Positions 1 to 10,250 of a stretch of 64,000 nucleotides of DNA are shown here, in pieces. Source of the stretch: Symbiodinium natans (lineage: Eukaryota; Sar; Dinophyceae; Suessiales; Symbiodiniaceae); NCBI GenBank assembly GCA_905221605.1, contig CAJNDS010000759.1, positions 1 through 64,000 on the forward strand. Direction: 5' to 3'. Numbering within the stretch: the stretch's first letter is position 1; each line of letters begins with the position of its first letter. Under the pieces are notes generated by a model. That model did not search any database, had not been told where the DNA came from, and was given only the letters and a program-made list of their open reading frames with translations. A program made the translations under genes and the position numbers.

Positions 1-3000
1 AGGGCTAATTTAGGAATTTAAGGAATTTAAAGAATTTTTTAAAGAGGCCTAAATTCTTTAAATTCCTTAAATTCCTAAATTAGCCCTAATTTAGGAATTT
101 AAGGAATTTAAGGAATTTAAAAAATTTTAAATTAGGGCCCAGAACCAATTTAATTTAATTTAGGAATTTAAGGAATTTAAAGAATTTAAAGAGGCCTAAA
201 TTCTTTAAATTCCTTAAATTCCTAAATTAGCCCCAATTTAGGAATTTAAGGAATTTAAAGAATTTAAAGAGGCCGAAATTCTTTAAATTCCTTAAATTCC
301 TAAATTAAATTAAATTGGTTCTGGGCCGTAATTTAAAATTTTAAAAATTCCTTAAATTCCTTAAATTCCTTAAATTCCCATATTAGGGCCCCCTTTTAGA
401 ATTGCAGGAATTTTAAAGATTTAAAGAGGGTCTGGGCCGTCATTAAAATTGTATCAAGTCTTAAATTCCTAAAAACTCCTTAAACTTCCTAATTAGGGCT
501 AATTGCGGAATTTAAGAATTAGAATTTAAAGAGGCCTAAATTCTTACATTCCTACATTCCTAAATTAGCCCTAAGTTAGGAATGTAGAGAAGTTAAGGAT
601 TTACGGAATTTAAAACCATTTTAAAATTTAAGGCCCAGAACCAATTTAATTTAATTTAGGAATTTAAGGAATTTAAAGAATTTAGGCCTCTTTAAATTCT
701 TTAAATTCCTTAAATTCCTAAATTAACCCTAATTTAGGAATTTAAGGAAGTTAAAGAATTTAAAGAGGCCGAAATTCTTTAAATTCCTTAAATTCCAAAA
801 TTAAATTAAATTGGTTCTGGGCCGTAATTTTAAAATTTTATAAATTCCTTAAATTCCTTAAATTCCTTAAATTCCTAAATTAGGGCTAATTTAGGAATTT
901 ATGGAATTTAAAGAATTTAAAGAGGCCTAAATTCTTTAAATTCCTTAAATTCCTAAATTTGCCCTAATTTAGGAATTTAAGGAATTTAAAGGATGTAAAA
1001 AATTAAATTAGGGCCCAGAACCAATGTAATTTATTGAGGAATTGAAGGCCATGTCAACAAAGAATTTCAAGGAGGCCGCAATTCTTTAAATTCCTTAATT
1101 CCTAATTAAATAAAAAAATTGGGTCTGCCGGTAATTAAAAAATTTTATTCATAAATTCCTATAAATTCTAATTTAGGAATTTAAGGAATTTAAAGAATTT
1201 AAAGAGGCCTAAATTCTTTAAATTCCTTAAATTCCTAAATTAGCCCTAATTTAGGAATTTAAGGAATTTAAGGAATTTAAAAAATTTTTTAATTAGGGCC
1301 CAGAACCAATTTAATTTAATTTAGGAATTTAAGGAATTTAAAGAATTTAAAGAGGCCTAAATTCTTTAAATTCCTTAAATTCCTAAATTAGCCCTAATTT
1401 AGGAATTTAAGGAATTTAAAGAATTTAAAGAGGCCGAAATTCTTTAAATTCCTTAAATTCCTAAATTAAATTAAATTGGTTCTGGGCCGTAATTTAAAAT
1501 TTTATAAATTCCTTAAATTCCTTAAATTCCTTAAATTCCAAGTTAGGGCTAATTTAGGAATTTCAGGAATTTAAAGAATTTAAAGAGGTTCTGGGCCGTA
1601 ATTTAAAATTTTATAAATTCCTTAAATTCCTAAAATCCTTAAATTCCTAAATTAGGGCTAATTTAGGAATTTCAGGAATTTAAAGAATTTAAAGAGGCCT
1701 AAATTCTTTAAATTCCTTAAATTCCTAAATTAGCCCTAATTTAGGAATTTAAGGAATTTAAGGAATTTAAGGAATTTAAAAAATTTTAAATTAGGGCCCA
1801 GAACCAATTTAATTTAATTTAGGAATTTAAGGAATTTAAAGAATTTAAAGAGGCCTAAATTCTTTAAATTCCTTAAATTCCTAAATTAGCCCTAATTTAG
1901 GAATTTAAGGAATTTAAGGAATTTAAAAAATTTTAAATTAGGGCCCAGAACCAATTTAATTTAATTTAGGAATTTAAGGAATTTAAAGAATTTGAAGAGG
2001 CCTAAATTGTTTAAATTCCTTAAATTCCTAAATTAACCCTAATTTAGGAATTTAAGGAATTTAAGGAATTTAAGGAATTTAAAAAATTTTAAATTAGGGC
2101 CCAGAACCAATTTAATTTAATTTAGGAATTTAAGGAATTTAAAGAATTTAAAGAGGCCTAAATTCTTTAAATTCCTTAAATTCCTAAATTAGCCCTAATT
2201 TAGGAATTTAAGGAATTTAAGGAATTTAAGGAATTTAAAAAATTTTAAATTAGGGCCCAGAACCAATTTAATTTAATTTAGGAATTTAAGGAATTTAAAG
2301 AATTTAAAGAGGCCTAAATTCTTTAAATTCCTTAAATTCCTAAATTAGCCCTAATTTAGGAATTTAAGGAATTTAAGGAACTTAAGGAATTTAAAAAATT
2401 TTAAATTAGGGCCCAGAACCAATTTAATTTAATTTAGGAATTTAAGGAATTTAAAGAATTTGAAGAGGCCTAAATTGTTTAAATTCCTTAAATTCCTAAA
2501 TTAGCCCTAATTTAGGAACTTAAGGAATTTAAGGAATTTAAAAAATTTTAAATTAGGGCCCAGAACCAATTTAATTTAATTTAGGAATTTAAGGAATTTA
2601 AAGAATTTAAAGAGGCCTAAATTCTTTAAATTCCTTAAATTCCTAAATTAGCCTTAATTTAGGAATTTAAGGAATTTGAGGAATTTCAGGAATTTAAAAA
2701 ATTTTAAATTAGGGCCCAGAACTAATTTAATTTAATTTAGGAATTTAAGGAATTTAAAGAATTCAAAGAGGCCTAAATTCTTTAAATTCCTTAAATTCCT
2801 AAATTAGGGCTAATTTAGGAACTTAAGGAATGTAAAAAAAATTTAAATTAGGGCCCAGAACCAATTTAATTTAATTTAGGAATTTAAGGAATTTAAAGAA
2901 TTTAAAGAGGCCTAAATTCTTTAAATTCCTTAAATTCCTAAATTAGGGCTAAGTTAGGAATTTAAGGAATTTAAGGAGTTTAAGGAATTTAAAAATTTTA
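1..3000. repeat. AT-rich satellite, about 150-bp higher-order unit
   Basis: Tandem DNA built from GGAATTTAA-type 9-mers and their complements, so it is rich in self-complementary segments. A marker block GGGCCCAGAACC starts at 1794, 1941, 2097, 2253, 2409, 2556, 2712 and 2851, giving periods of 147, 156, 156, 156, 147, 156 and 139. The 147/156 difference is one 9-mer. In the first 1.7 kb some units are inverted (GGTTCTGGGCC). No gene is visible. A pericentromeric or subtelomeric satellite is possible. Confidence 0.9.
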
Positions 3001-3140
3001 AATACTTTAAAACACCCTTTAAAGGTTTAAAAGTTTTAACATTTTTAAGGGTTTAAAATTTTTACAAGTTTTAGAAGCTTTGGTGGTCTAAGGCGTTTTA
3101 TAAGTTTTAAACGTTTAAAAGTTTAAATATCATCACATAG

Positions 3141-3985
3141 GAAGAGCAGCCCGATTTGGCCAAATTTTGCCCGAAAGCTGCCCGGCAAATTTTGGCCAAA
3201 TCGAGCCGCGCCTTTCTGATTGCATGCAAGGAGCAGCCCGATTTGGCCAAATTTTGCCCGAAAGCTGCCCGGCAAAATTTGGCCAAATCGAGCCGCGCCT
3301 TTCTGATCGCATACAAGGAGCAGCCCGATTTGGCCAAATTTTGCCCGAAAGCTGCCCGGCAAAATTTGGCCAAATCGAGCCGCGCCTTTCTGATCGCATG
3401 CAAGGAGCAGCCCGATTTGGCCAAATTTTGCCCGAAAGCTGCCCGGCAAAATTTGGCCAAATCGAGCCGCGCCTTTCTGATCGCATACAAGGAGCAGCCC
3501 GATTTGGCCAAATTTTGCCCGAAAGCTGCCCGGCAAAATTTGGCCAAATCGAGCCGCGCCTTTCTGATCGCACACAAAGAGCCCGATTTGGCCAAATTTT
3601 GCCGGGCAGCTTCGGGCAAAATTTGGCCAAATCGGGCCGCGCTTTTCTGATCGCATGCAAGGAGCAGCCCGATTTGGCCAAATTTTGCCCGAAAGCTGCC
3701 CGGCAAAATTTGGCCAAATCGAGCCGCGCCTTTCTGATCGCATACAAGGAGCAGCCCGATTTGGCCAAATTTTGCCCGAAAGCTGCCCGGCAAAATTTGG
3801 CCAAATCGAGCCGCGCCTTTCTGATCGCACACAAAGAGCCCGATTTGGCCAAATTTTGCCCGAAAGCTGCCCGGCAAAATTTGGCCAAATCGAGCCGCGC
3901 TTTTCTGATGGCAAAATTTGGCCAAATCGAGCCGCGCCTTTCTCATCACATACAAAGAGCAGCCCGATTTAACCAAATTTTGCCA
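3141..3985. repeat. 87-bp palindromic satellite, about 10 copies
   Basis: Units begin GAGCAGCCCGATTTGG at 3144, 3231, 3318, 3405 and 3492, each exactly 87 bp apart. Variants start at 3579, 3662, 3749 and 3836, and the end is truncated. Each unit holds a 19-bp perfect stem (GATTTGGCCAAATTTTGCC and its complement) around a short loop. The unit near 3600 has the loop in the opposite orientation. Because 87 is a multiple of three, long open frames exist on both strands, but these are artefacts of the repeat. Confidence 0.9.
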
Positions 3986-4236
3986 AAGGTTTAAAAGTTT
4001 AAATTAAAATTTAAATTTGGGCCCAGAAACATCTTTTTTTTTAATGTTTGAATTTAAGGAATTTAACGAATTTAAAGATGCCTAAATTCTTTAAATTCCT
4101 TAAATTCCTAAATTAGCCCTAATTTAGGAATTTAAGGAATTTAAGGAATTTTTCGAAATTTAAAACACAACGCCGAAATTCGCTAAATTCCAGAGTAATT
4201 CAAAGACATTTTTGAATTTGAGAGTTTTTTAAAGAA
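3986..4236. repeat. Return of the AT-rich satellite, degenerate
   Basis: GGAATTTAAGG and AAATTCCTTAAATTCC motifs reappear right after the 87-bp array and then decay. The 87-bp satellite therefore sits inside the AT-rich satellite. Confidence 0.75.
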
Positions 4237-4241
4237 TTTAT

Positions 4242-4441
4242 TCACCATCATCCCCCATCATCCCCCATCATCTTCATCATCCCCTTCATCCCCCATCATC
4301 TTCATCATGACCCTTCATCCCCCATCATCGTCATCATCCCCCATCATCTTCATCATCCCCCATCATCCCCCATCATGCACCATCATCCCCCATCATCCCC
4401 CATCATCCCCCATCATCTTCATCATCCCCCATCATCCCACA
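4242..4441. repeat. CATCATCCCC microsatellite
   Basis: Alternating CATCATCCCC and CATCTTCATCATC blocks run for about 200 bp. No coding signal. Confidence 0.9.
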
Positions 4442-4446
4442 TTTCC

Positions 4447-4504
4447 GGCCGGAAATGTGTCATGCTTATGTCTGTAAGACGGAAAAGATGACACATTTCC
4501 GGCC
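4447..4504. repeat. 17-bp perfect inverted repeat (hairpin)
   Basis: GGCCGGAAATGTGTCAT at 4447-4463 is matched exactly by its reverse complement at 4488-4504, with a 24-base spacer. A MITE end or a structural element is possible. Confidence 0.8.
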
Positions 4505-4524
4505 TGACCAAATTAATCACAATT

Positions 4525-6180
4525 GAAAGGTTTTCTGTAAACACTGGCGCGCCCTTAACTTTGAAGCGAAAGTTTTTGAAACCCTAGCAAAGGTTATTGG
4601 TAAACCCTAGCGTGCCCAAAACCTCAAAAACGAAAGATCCATTCAAATACTAAAAGCCGTAAAATCCCGAAAGGCGTAGAGTCCTTAAACTCCAGCAAAA
4701 CTTCAGCAGAGAAGAAGGCAAGGTGTTTTCAAGATAAAAAGGGGTCCCAGGGTCTCAGGGTTTAGGGCGTAGGCGCTTAGGCGCTTAGGCGCTTAGGCTT
4801 AGGAGCTTAGGGTTTAGGGTTTAGGGTTTAGGCGCTTAGGCGCTCAGGAGCTTAAGAGCTTAGGAGTTGATGGTTTAGGGTTTAGGGTTTAAGGGATTAG
4901 GGGGTAGGCGCTTAAGCGCCTAGGCGCTTAGGAGCTTAGGAGCCTAGGTTTTAGGGTTTAAGGTCTATAAGGGTTTAGGGGGTAGGCGCTTAGGCGCTCA
5001 GGAGCTTAAGAGCTTAGGAGCCGGGACCCAGGGACCTTCTTTTAAATTTTATCATTTCCTTAAAACCCTTAAAAATCTTGAAAGCCCGGGCCTTCTAGAT
5101 TTTGAGGGTTTTAAGGTTTTTTCAAAGTTAAAAAGGCGGGGAGGCCCAGCGCCTGCCCCTTAATCCTTAAACCCTAAACCCTAAGCTCCTAAGCTCCTAG
5201 GCTCCTTAGCGCCTAAGCGCCTACCCCCTAAACCCTTAAACCTTAAACCCTAAACCCTAAGTTCCTAAGCTCCTGAGTGCCTACCCCCTAGATCCATAAA
5301 CCCTGAGCTCCAAAGCTCCCTAAGCTCCTCAGCGCCTACCCCCTAAACCCTTAAACCCTAAACCCTAAGCTCCTGAGGTCCTAAGCGCCTAAGCGCCTAC
5401 CCCTAAATCTCTAAACCCTCCTAAGCTCTTAAGCTCCTCAGCGCCTAAGCGCCTACCCCCCAAACCCATAAACCTTAAAATCAAACCCTATAAACCCTAA
5501 GCTCCTAGGCTCCGAAACCCAGAAACCTAAACCCCTAACTATAAGCTCCCAAGCTCCTCCTAAGCGCCTCAGCGCCTACCCCCCACACCCTGAGACCCCG
5601 GGACCCCTTTCAAATTCTAAAGTATTTTACTTCGAACATCCCCACCTTAGGGATTTGGATTGGGCTTGGGCACTCCAGCGAGGGAGTCTCTGGGTTGAGT
5701 CTCTAAACTGGGCACTCCAGGAAGACTCTACTCCACTCCAGACTCTCTGGGCATTGCAGGGAGTCTCTGGGGTTGGGCACTCTAGGGATGCACTCTAAAA
5801 GACTCTGGGGTTGGGCACTCCAGGGAGACTCTGAAAAAACTCTGGGGCTGGGGATTTCGGGAAACTCTGGGCACTCCAGGGAGACCCTGGGGTGGGCAGT
5901 CCAGGGAGTCTCTAGGAGTAGACCGGGCGAGGAGAAGAGTTCCGGGCGAGGAGAAGAGTTGAATTTAAAATCTAACAACCCCACACCGAAGGTGGGGAAA
6001 AACCCTTGCCTTCTTCTCCGCTGAAATGTTCTAGGCTTTAAGGATTTTGAGAGATTTGAATATTTAAAAGGAGCTTTCGTTTTTGAGGTTGAGGGCACGC
6101 TAGGGCTGGCAAAAGTCCTTTGCTAGGGTTTACAAAAAACCCTTTCGCTTAAACGTGTTTACAAAATGCTTTCGTTTTTG
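4525..6180. repeat. Large imperfect inverted repeat (palindrome)
   Basis: The left arm (about 4525-5070) returns inverted in the right arm (about 5100-6180). Examples are CCCTAGCGTGCCC near 4605 against GGGCACGCTAGGG near 6091, GAAGGCAAGG near 4712 against CCTTGCCTTC near 6004, and GGGTCTCAGGG against ACCCTGAGACCC. The inner arms are telomere-like variants: TTAGGCGCT at 4760-5030 and AGCGCCTAAG at 5160-5580. A tandem repeat at 5648-5945 interrupts the right arm only. Confidence 0.75.
5648..5945. repeat. Tandem repeat of GGGCACTCCAGGGAG type
   Basis: About ten degenerate copies of a 24-35 bp unit with the core GGGCACTCCAGGGAGACTCT. It is present only in the right arm of the surrounding inverted repeat, so it was probably inserted or expanded later. 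Confidence 0.8.
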
Positions 6181-6470
6181 AGGATGGGGGCACACCAAGG
6201 TTTACAAAGATCCTTTCGTTTTTGAAGTTGAGGACACACTAGGGTTTACACAACAACTGACCTTCTGACGTCGCAGGCGTACCAGGTTGATAAACAAACA
6301 TTTCGTTTTTGATGTCGAGGACATATCGAGGTTCAAACCAAGCCTTTCGTTTAAACATTATGGCGCTTTAAGGTTTTGCAAGACAACAGCTTTCGCTAAC
6401 GTTGTTGCAGTCTTACGTTTTCAACTCTTTAAGATATTTACCAGGCAACCTGAAGAGCATTTTTGTAAAT
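6060..6470. repeat. About 60-bp degenerate repeat with CTTTCGTTTTTGA core
   Basis: The sequence alternates CTAGGGTTTACAAA with CCTTTCGTTTTTGAGGTTGA at 6070, 6120, 6170, 6205, 6300 and 6345. The first copies pair with the complementary sequence near 4540-4640. Confidence 0.6.
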
Positions 6471-6708
6471 AAACAGTATGAGTGAGGTCTTAGGTCTCCA
6501 CTCTAAATTTTGATATTTTGCACTAACCAGAACTAAAACTGTTTCCATCGTTCAGTTACCGTGATGTTTGCCCAACGTTGATATCTTGAGCCTCCTAGAT
6601 TTTTTGAAAAAACTCAAGACCTCAATTCGACTCTTCAAAATCTTTAAATCATGGGCCCTCTAACAGAACACCCTTTAAATAGCTCAGTGTGGTTCTTTTA
6701 TTCATCGC
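6471..6708. other. Unassigned, no feature seen
   Basis: Moderately AT-rich unique sequence with no protein-like frame or recognisable repeat. Confidence 0.5.
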
Positions 6709-6845
6709 ATCTCTCCCTCTTTCTTTCTCTTTCGCTCTCGCTTTCTCTCTTTCTCTCTCTCTCTCTCTCTTGCCTTTGTCTCTGTCGCTCTCTCTCTCTC
6801 TCTCTCTCCCTCCCTCCTTCCTTCCTTCCTTCCTTCATCCCTTTC
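6709..6845. repeat. CT/CTTC microsatellite
   Basis: Long CTCTCT and CCTTCCTT runs. The Ser/Leu-rich and Arg/Glu-rich open frames across it are low-complexity artefacts. Confidence 0.9.
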
Positions 6846-6899
6846 TCTTCTTCTCTTCCTTCTGCTTGTTCTTTCCTCTTTCCCGCCCCTCCCGTTTTC

Positions 6900-7911
6900 T
6901 ACTTGCCATTCAACAGGAAATGAAAGAAGAAAGTCAAGGATAAGAAAGAGAAGGTACTGACAACAGAGGAGCTGGAATTCTCCTTCAAGAAGGAAATAGA
7001 ACCACAGAAAGTCAAGGGTGAGAAAGAAGTGTGAAGGTACAGACAAGAGAGGGGGAAGCAGATCCTTCTCACTACCCTCTATCTACCTACATCTCTCTGT
7101 CAATTTTTTCTCTTGTTGGAAACGGGGGTCAGGATCTTACTGTCCTCTTTTCCCCTCTCGCAGTCTTCTCTCAAACCCCTGGGAGGCCCTTTCAGGGAGC
7201 CCCTCAGGGAAGCCCCCTTGCGAAAACTGCAGGCTCCTGGTGGATATTGAAAGAAGCAGATTCACAGAAGAAGGGAAGGCTCGAGAACGACAGATACGGA
7301 GCAAGGGATAGAGAAACGGAAAAAGGAGAGAGAAGCAACTATCCTCTCCAAGCTGTTTTCAGAGTGACCCCAAAGACCGGGGTGGGCGTGAGCTCGCCCG
7401 TTGCCACTCGAAAGCCTCCCCTTCTTGAAACAAGCAAAAGGCAGGAACCCCTTCTTTCAAAGAATCCGTGTCAGAAGAAAAAAGGATACTGCGATAGCCC
7501 CTCATTCGTATTTGAATTCCTCCCAGATGCTTTCGGCTCTTTTCCTTGATAGATGAGTGGGTCCGTCCTCTTCTTTCGGGGTGGGAGAGTATATTTTCTT
7601 AGAATGAGCCCTTCCGTGCATTCTTAAATCAGAGGTAGCCCGGCCTATGTTGAATACAGATAAGGGTGTTGTCCTGAAAGGCTCTCCTGTTCTAAGGAAC
7701 ACCATGAATGATAGAAGCCTTCATTTGAAAAGGAATCAAAGAGCCCCTCCAGCATTTCAATAGACGACAGGATTTCGCTGTTCTCAGGAATGCTATTGTC
7801 TTTAACAAGCTCTCTTTCTCCTTCCTTTCGTTCTCCCTCTTCGTGCGCCCGCTTTCTGCACTCTCCCTTTCTTGCGTCCCTTCTGCGGGCCCTTTCTTCC
7901 TCTGTTCCTTT
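6900..7911. other. Strand-asymmetric CT/GA-rich DNA without a convincing gene
   Basis: Alternating purine-rich and pyrimidine-rich blocks. The frame at 7031-7549 (172 codons) is the longest, but it is Ser/Pro/Lys-rich and matches no family I recognise. It is followed directly by the repeated units. Confidence 0.4.
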
Positions 7912-9021
7912 TGTCATTGCGTAGGGGGCATAATTAGACGAAGGGCAAGGTTAAGCAAGGAGAATGACGAGAATGATATGATGGAAAGAGGACTTCTCCT
8001 GCTCCTTGTAACTACCTTCCACACTTCTCTACATGTCTACATGATCTTTTCCCTTATTTTTCTTCTTAGCAACACGGGGAAAGGGTCCTCCTCTCACGCC
8101 TCTCTTTCACTCTTGGAGGCCCCTGGATGACACTCTCTGAAGGCCGCCTGAAACTCTTGGGGGATCAGAGGGATGAACAGAAAGCACCAGGGGGCACCGG
8201 AGTGAGAGAGATGGAGACAGATAGAGAAGCAAAGAGAAGGAGACAGTAATCAGGGAGAAGAGGAAGAAGGAAGACAGTGGAAGAGCGACAGATAGGGAAA
8301 CAGGGTGAAGGAAACAGAAACAATGAAGAAGAGGAAGGAGGAAGCGACGGTGAAAAGAGGGCCGCTTGGAGAACAAAAAGGAGACAGAGAAGATCAAGAA
8401 GAAAAGAGAACAGGTAGGGCAGGACACTTGTCTTTGTTATCCACTGTTCCTTTTCCTCATCCCTTACACTTTTTTCCCGAGCATCGCTCACTCCTTTCTT
8501 CCACGGTCTTCGTCCTTCATTCCCCCTCTCTATCTCCTATCCTTTCTCTAGCTCTCCTTCCTTTCCTTTCCCATGTTCGTTCTCATCCTTTCTCCGCTCT
8601 CCCTTTTCTCGCGTCCATGCCATGAGCCTTTCCTCCTCTGTTCCTTTTGTCATAAAGTAGTCATAAAGTAGGAGGATAGAACATGGGCAAGGTTCAGCAA
8701 GGAGAATGAAGGGAATGATAAGATGGAAGGAGGACTTGTCCTACTCCTTCTAACTACCTTCCACACCTCTCTACATGTCTCTGAGTCTTTGTTCTTTTCT
8801 CTTGTTTTTCTTCTTAGCAATGTTTGGAAAGGGTCCTCCTCTCACACCTCTCCTTCACTCTTGGAGACCCCTTGGGGACGCTCCCTGAAAGCTGCCTGAC
8901 AACTTTGGGGAAGGCTCAGAGGGTTTGGAGTGTGTGGAAAAAGGCAGTGCAGGGCCATGTCCAGATCAGTGCCTCGTAAAACAGAAAGGATGAGCAATGA
9001 ACGGAAAACGCCGGCAGGCGC

Positions 9022-9061
<40 letters not shown>

Positions 9062-10250
9062 CAGATAGAGATCAGGGAGAAGAGGAAGAAGGAAGAGGGC
9101 GGAAGAGGGACAGCGTGGCAACGGGGTGAAGGAAACAGAAACAATGAAGCAGGAGAAGCAGGAAGCGATGGTGGAAACAGGACCACTTGGAGAACAAAGT
9201 GGAGACAGAGAAGATCAAGAAGAAAAGAGAACAGGTAGGGCAGGACACTTGTCTTTGTTATCCACTGTTCCTTTTCCTCATCCCTTACGCTTATTTCCCG
9301 AGCATCGCTCACTCCTTTCTTCCACGGTCTTCGTCCTTCATTTCTCCTCTCTATCTTTCTATCCTCTCTCTAGCTCTCCTTCCTTACTCTTCCCATGTTC
9401 GTTCTCCTCCTTTCTCCGCTCTCCCTTTTCTCGCCTCCATTCCATGAGCCTTTCCTCCTCTGTTCCTTATGTCATTTCGTAGGGGGATAGAGCACGGGCA
9501 AGGTTAAGCATGGAGAATGAAGGAATGATAAGATGGAAGGAGGACTTGTCCTGCTCCTTCTAACTACCTTCCACACCTCTCTACATGTCTCTGAGTCTTT
9601 GTCCTTTTCTCTTGTTTTTCTTCTTAGCAATGTGGGGAAAGGGTCCTCCTCTCACACCTCTCCTTCACTCTTAGAGGCCCCTTGCGAACCCTCCCTGAAG
9701 GCCGCTTGAAACTCTTGTGGAGGCTTAGAGGGGTTTGGAGTGTGTGGAAAGAGGCAGTGCAGGGTCAGGTCCAGAACAGGGCCCATCGTTTGTACAGGGT
9801 CTGCCTCGTATAGTCAGAAAGGATGAGCAATGAACAGAAAACACCGGGGGGCTCCGGAGTGAAAGAGATGGAGACAGATGGAGAAGCAAAGAGAAGGAGA
9901 CAGTAGTCATGAAAAAAGGAAGAAGGGAGACAGTGGAAGAGCGACAGATAGGGAAACAGGGTGAAGGCAAAAGAATAAAGCGATGGTGAAAAGAGGGCCG
10001 CTTGGAGAACAAAAAGGGGTGAGAGAAGATCAAGAAGAAAAGAGAATAGGTTCGGGCAGGACACTTGTTTTTGTTATCCACTGTTCCTTTTCCTTTCCCC
10101 TTACACTTTTCTCCCGAGCATCGCTCACTCCTTTCTTCCACGGTCTTTGTCCTTCATTTCTCCTCTCTATCTTTCTATCCTCTCTCTAGCTCTCCTTCCT
10201 TACTCTTCCCATGTTCGTTCTCCTCCTTTCTCCGCTCTCCCTTTTCCGAG
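7912..10250. repeat. Three tandem copies of a 730-820 bp unit
   Basis: Copies span about 7912-8642, 8643-9472 and 9473-10250. Each carries the same landmarks in order: GGCAAGGTT(A/C)AGCA, ACTACCTTCCACAC, TTTTTCTTCTTAGCAA, GGAAAGGGTCCTCCTCTCAC, a GA-rich block, AAGAAAAGAGAA, then GACACTTGT and a CT-rich block ending CCGCTCTCCCTTTTC. The TTCTTCTTAG and GAACAG|GTAGGG borders resemble splice sites, but the 350-bp segments between them have stops in all frames I checked. Translation gives only R/E/K- or S/L/F-rich peptides. Confidence 0.85.

Noticed and set aside
3144-3985. CRISPR-like regular array
   Set aside because: The units are contiguous tandem copies without unique spacers, in a eukaryotic setting.
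3107-3994. Long open frames on both strands in the 87-bp satellite
   Set aside because: The repeat period is a multiple of three, so several frames stay open at once. The peptides are only repeat translations.
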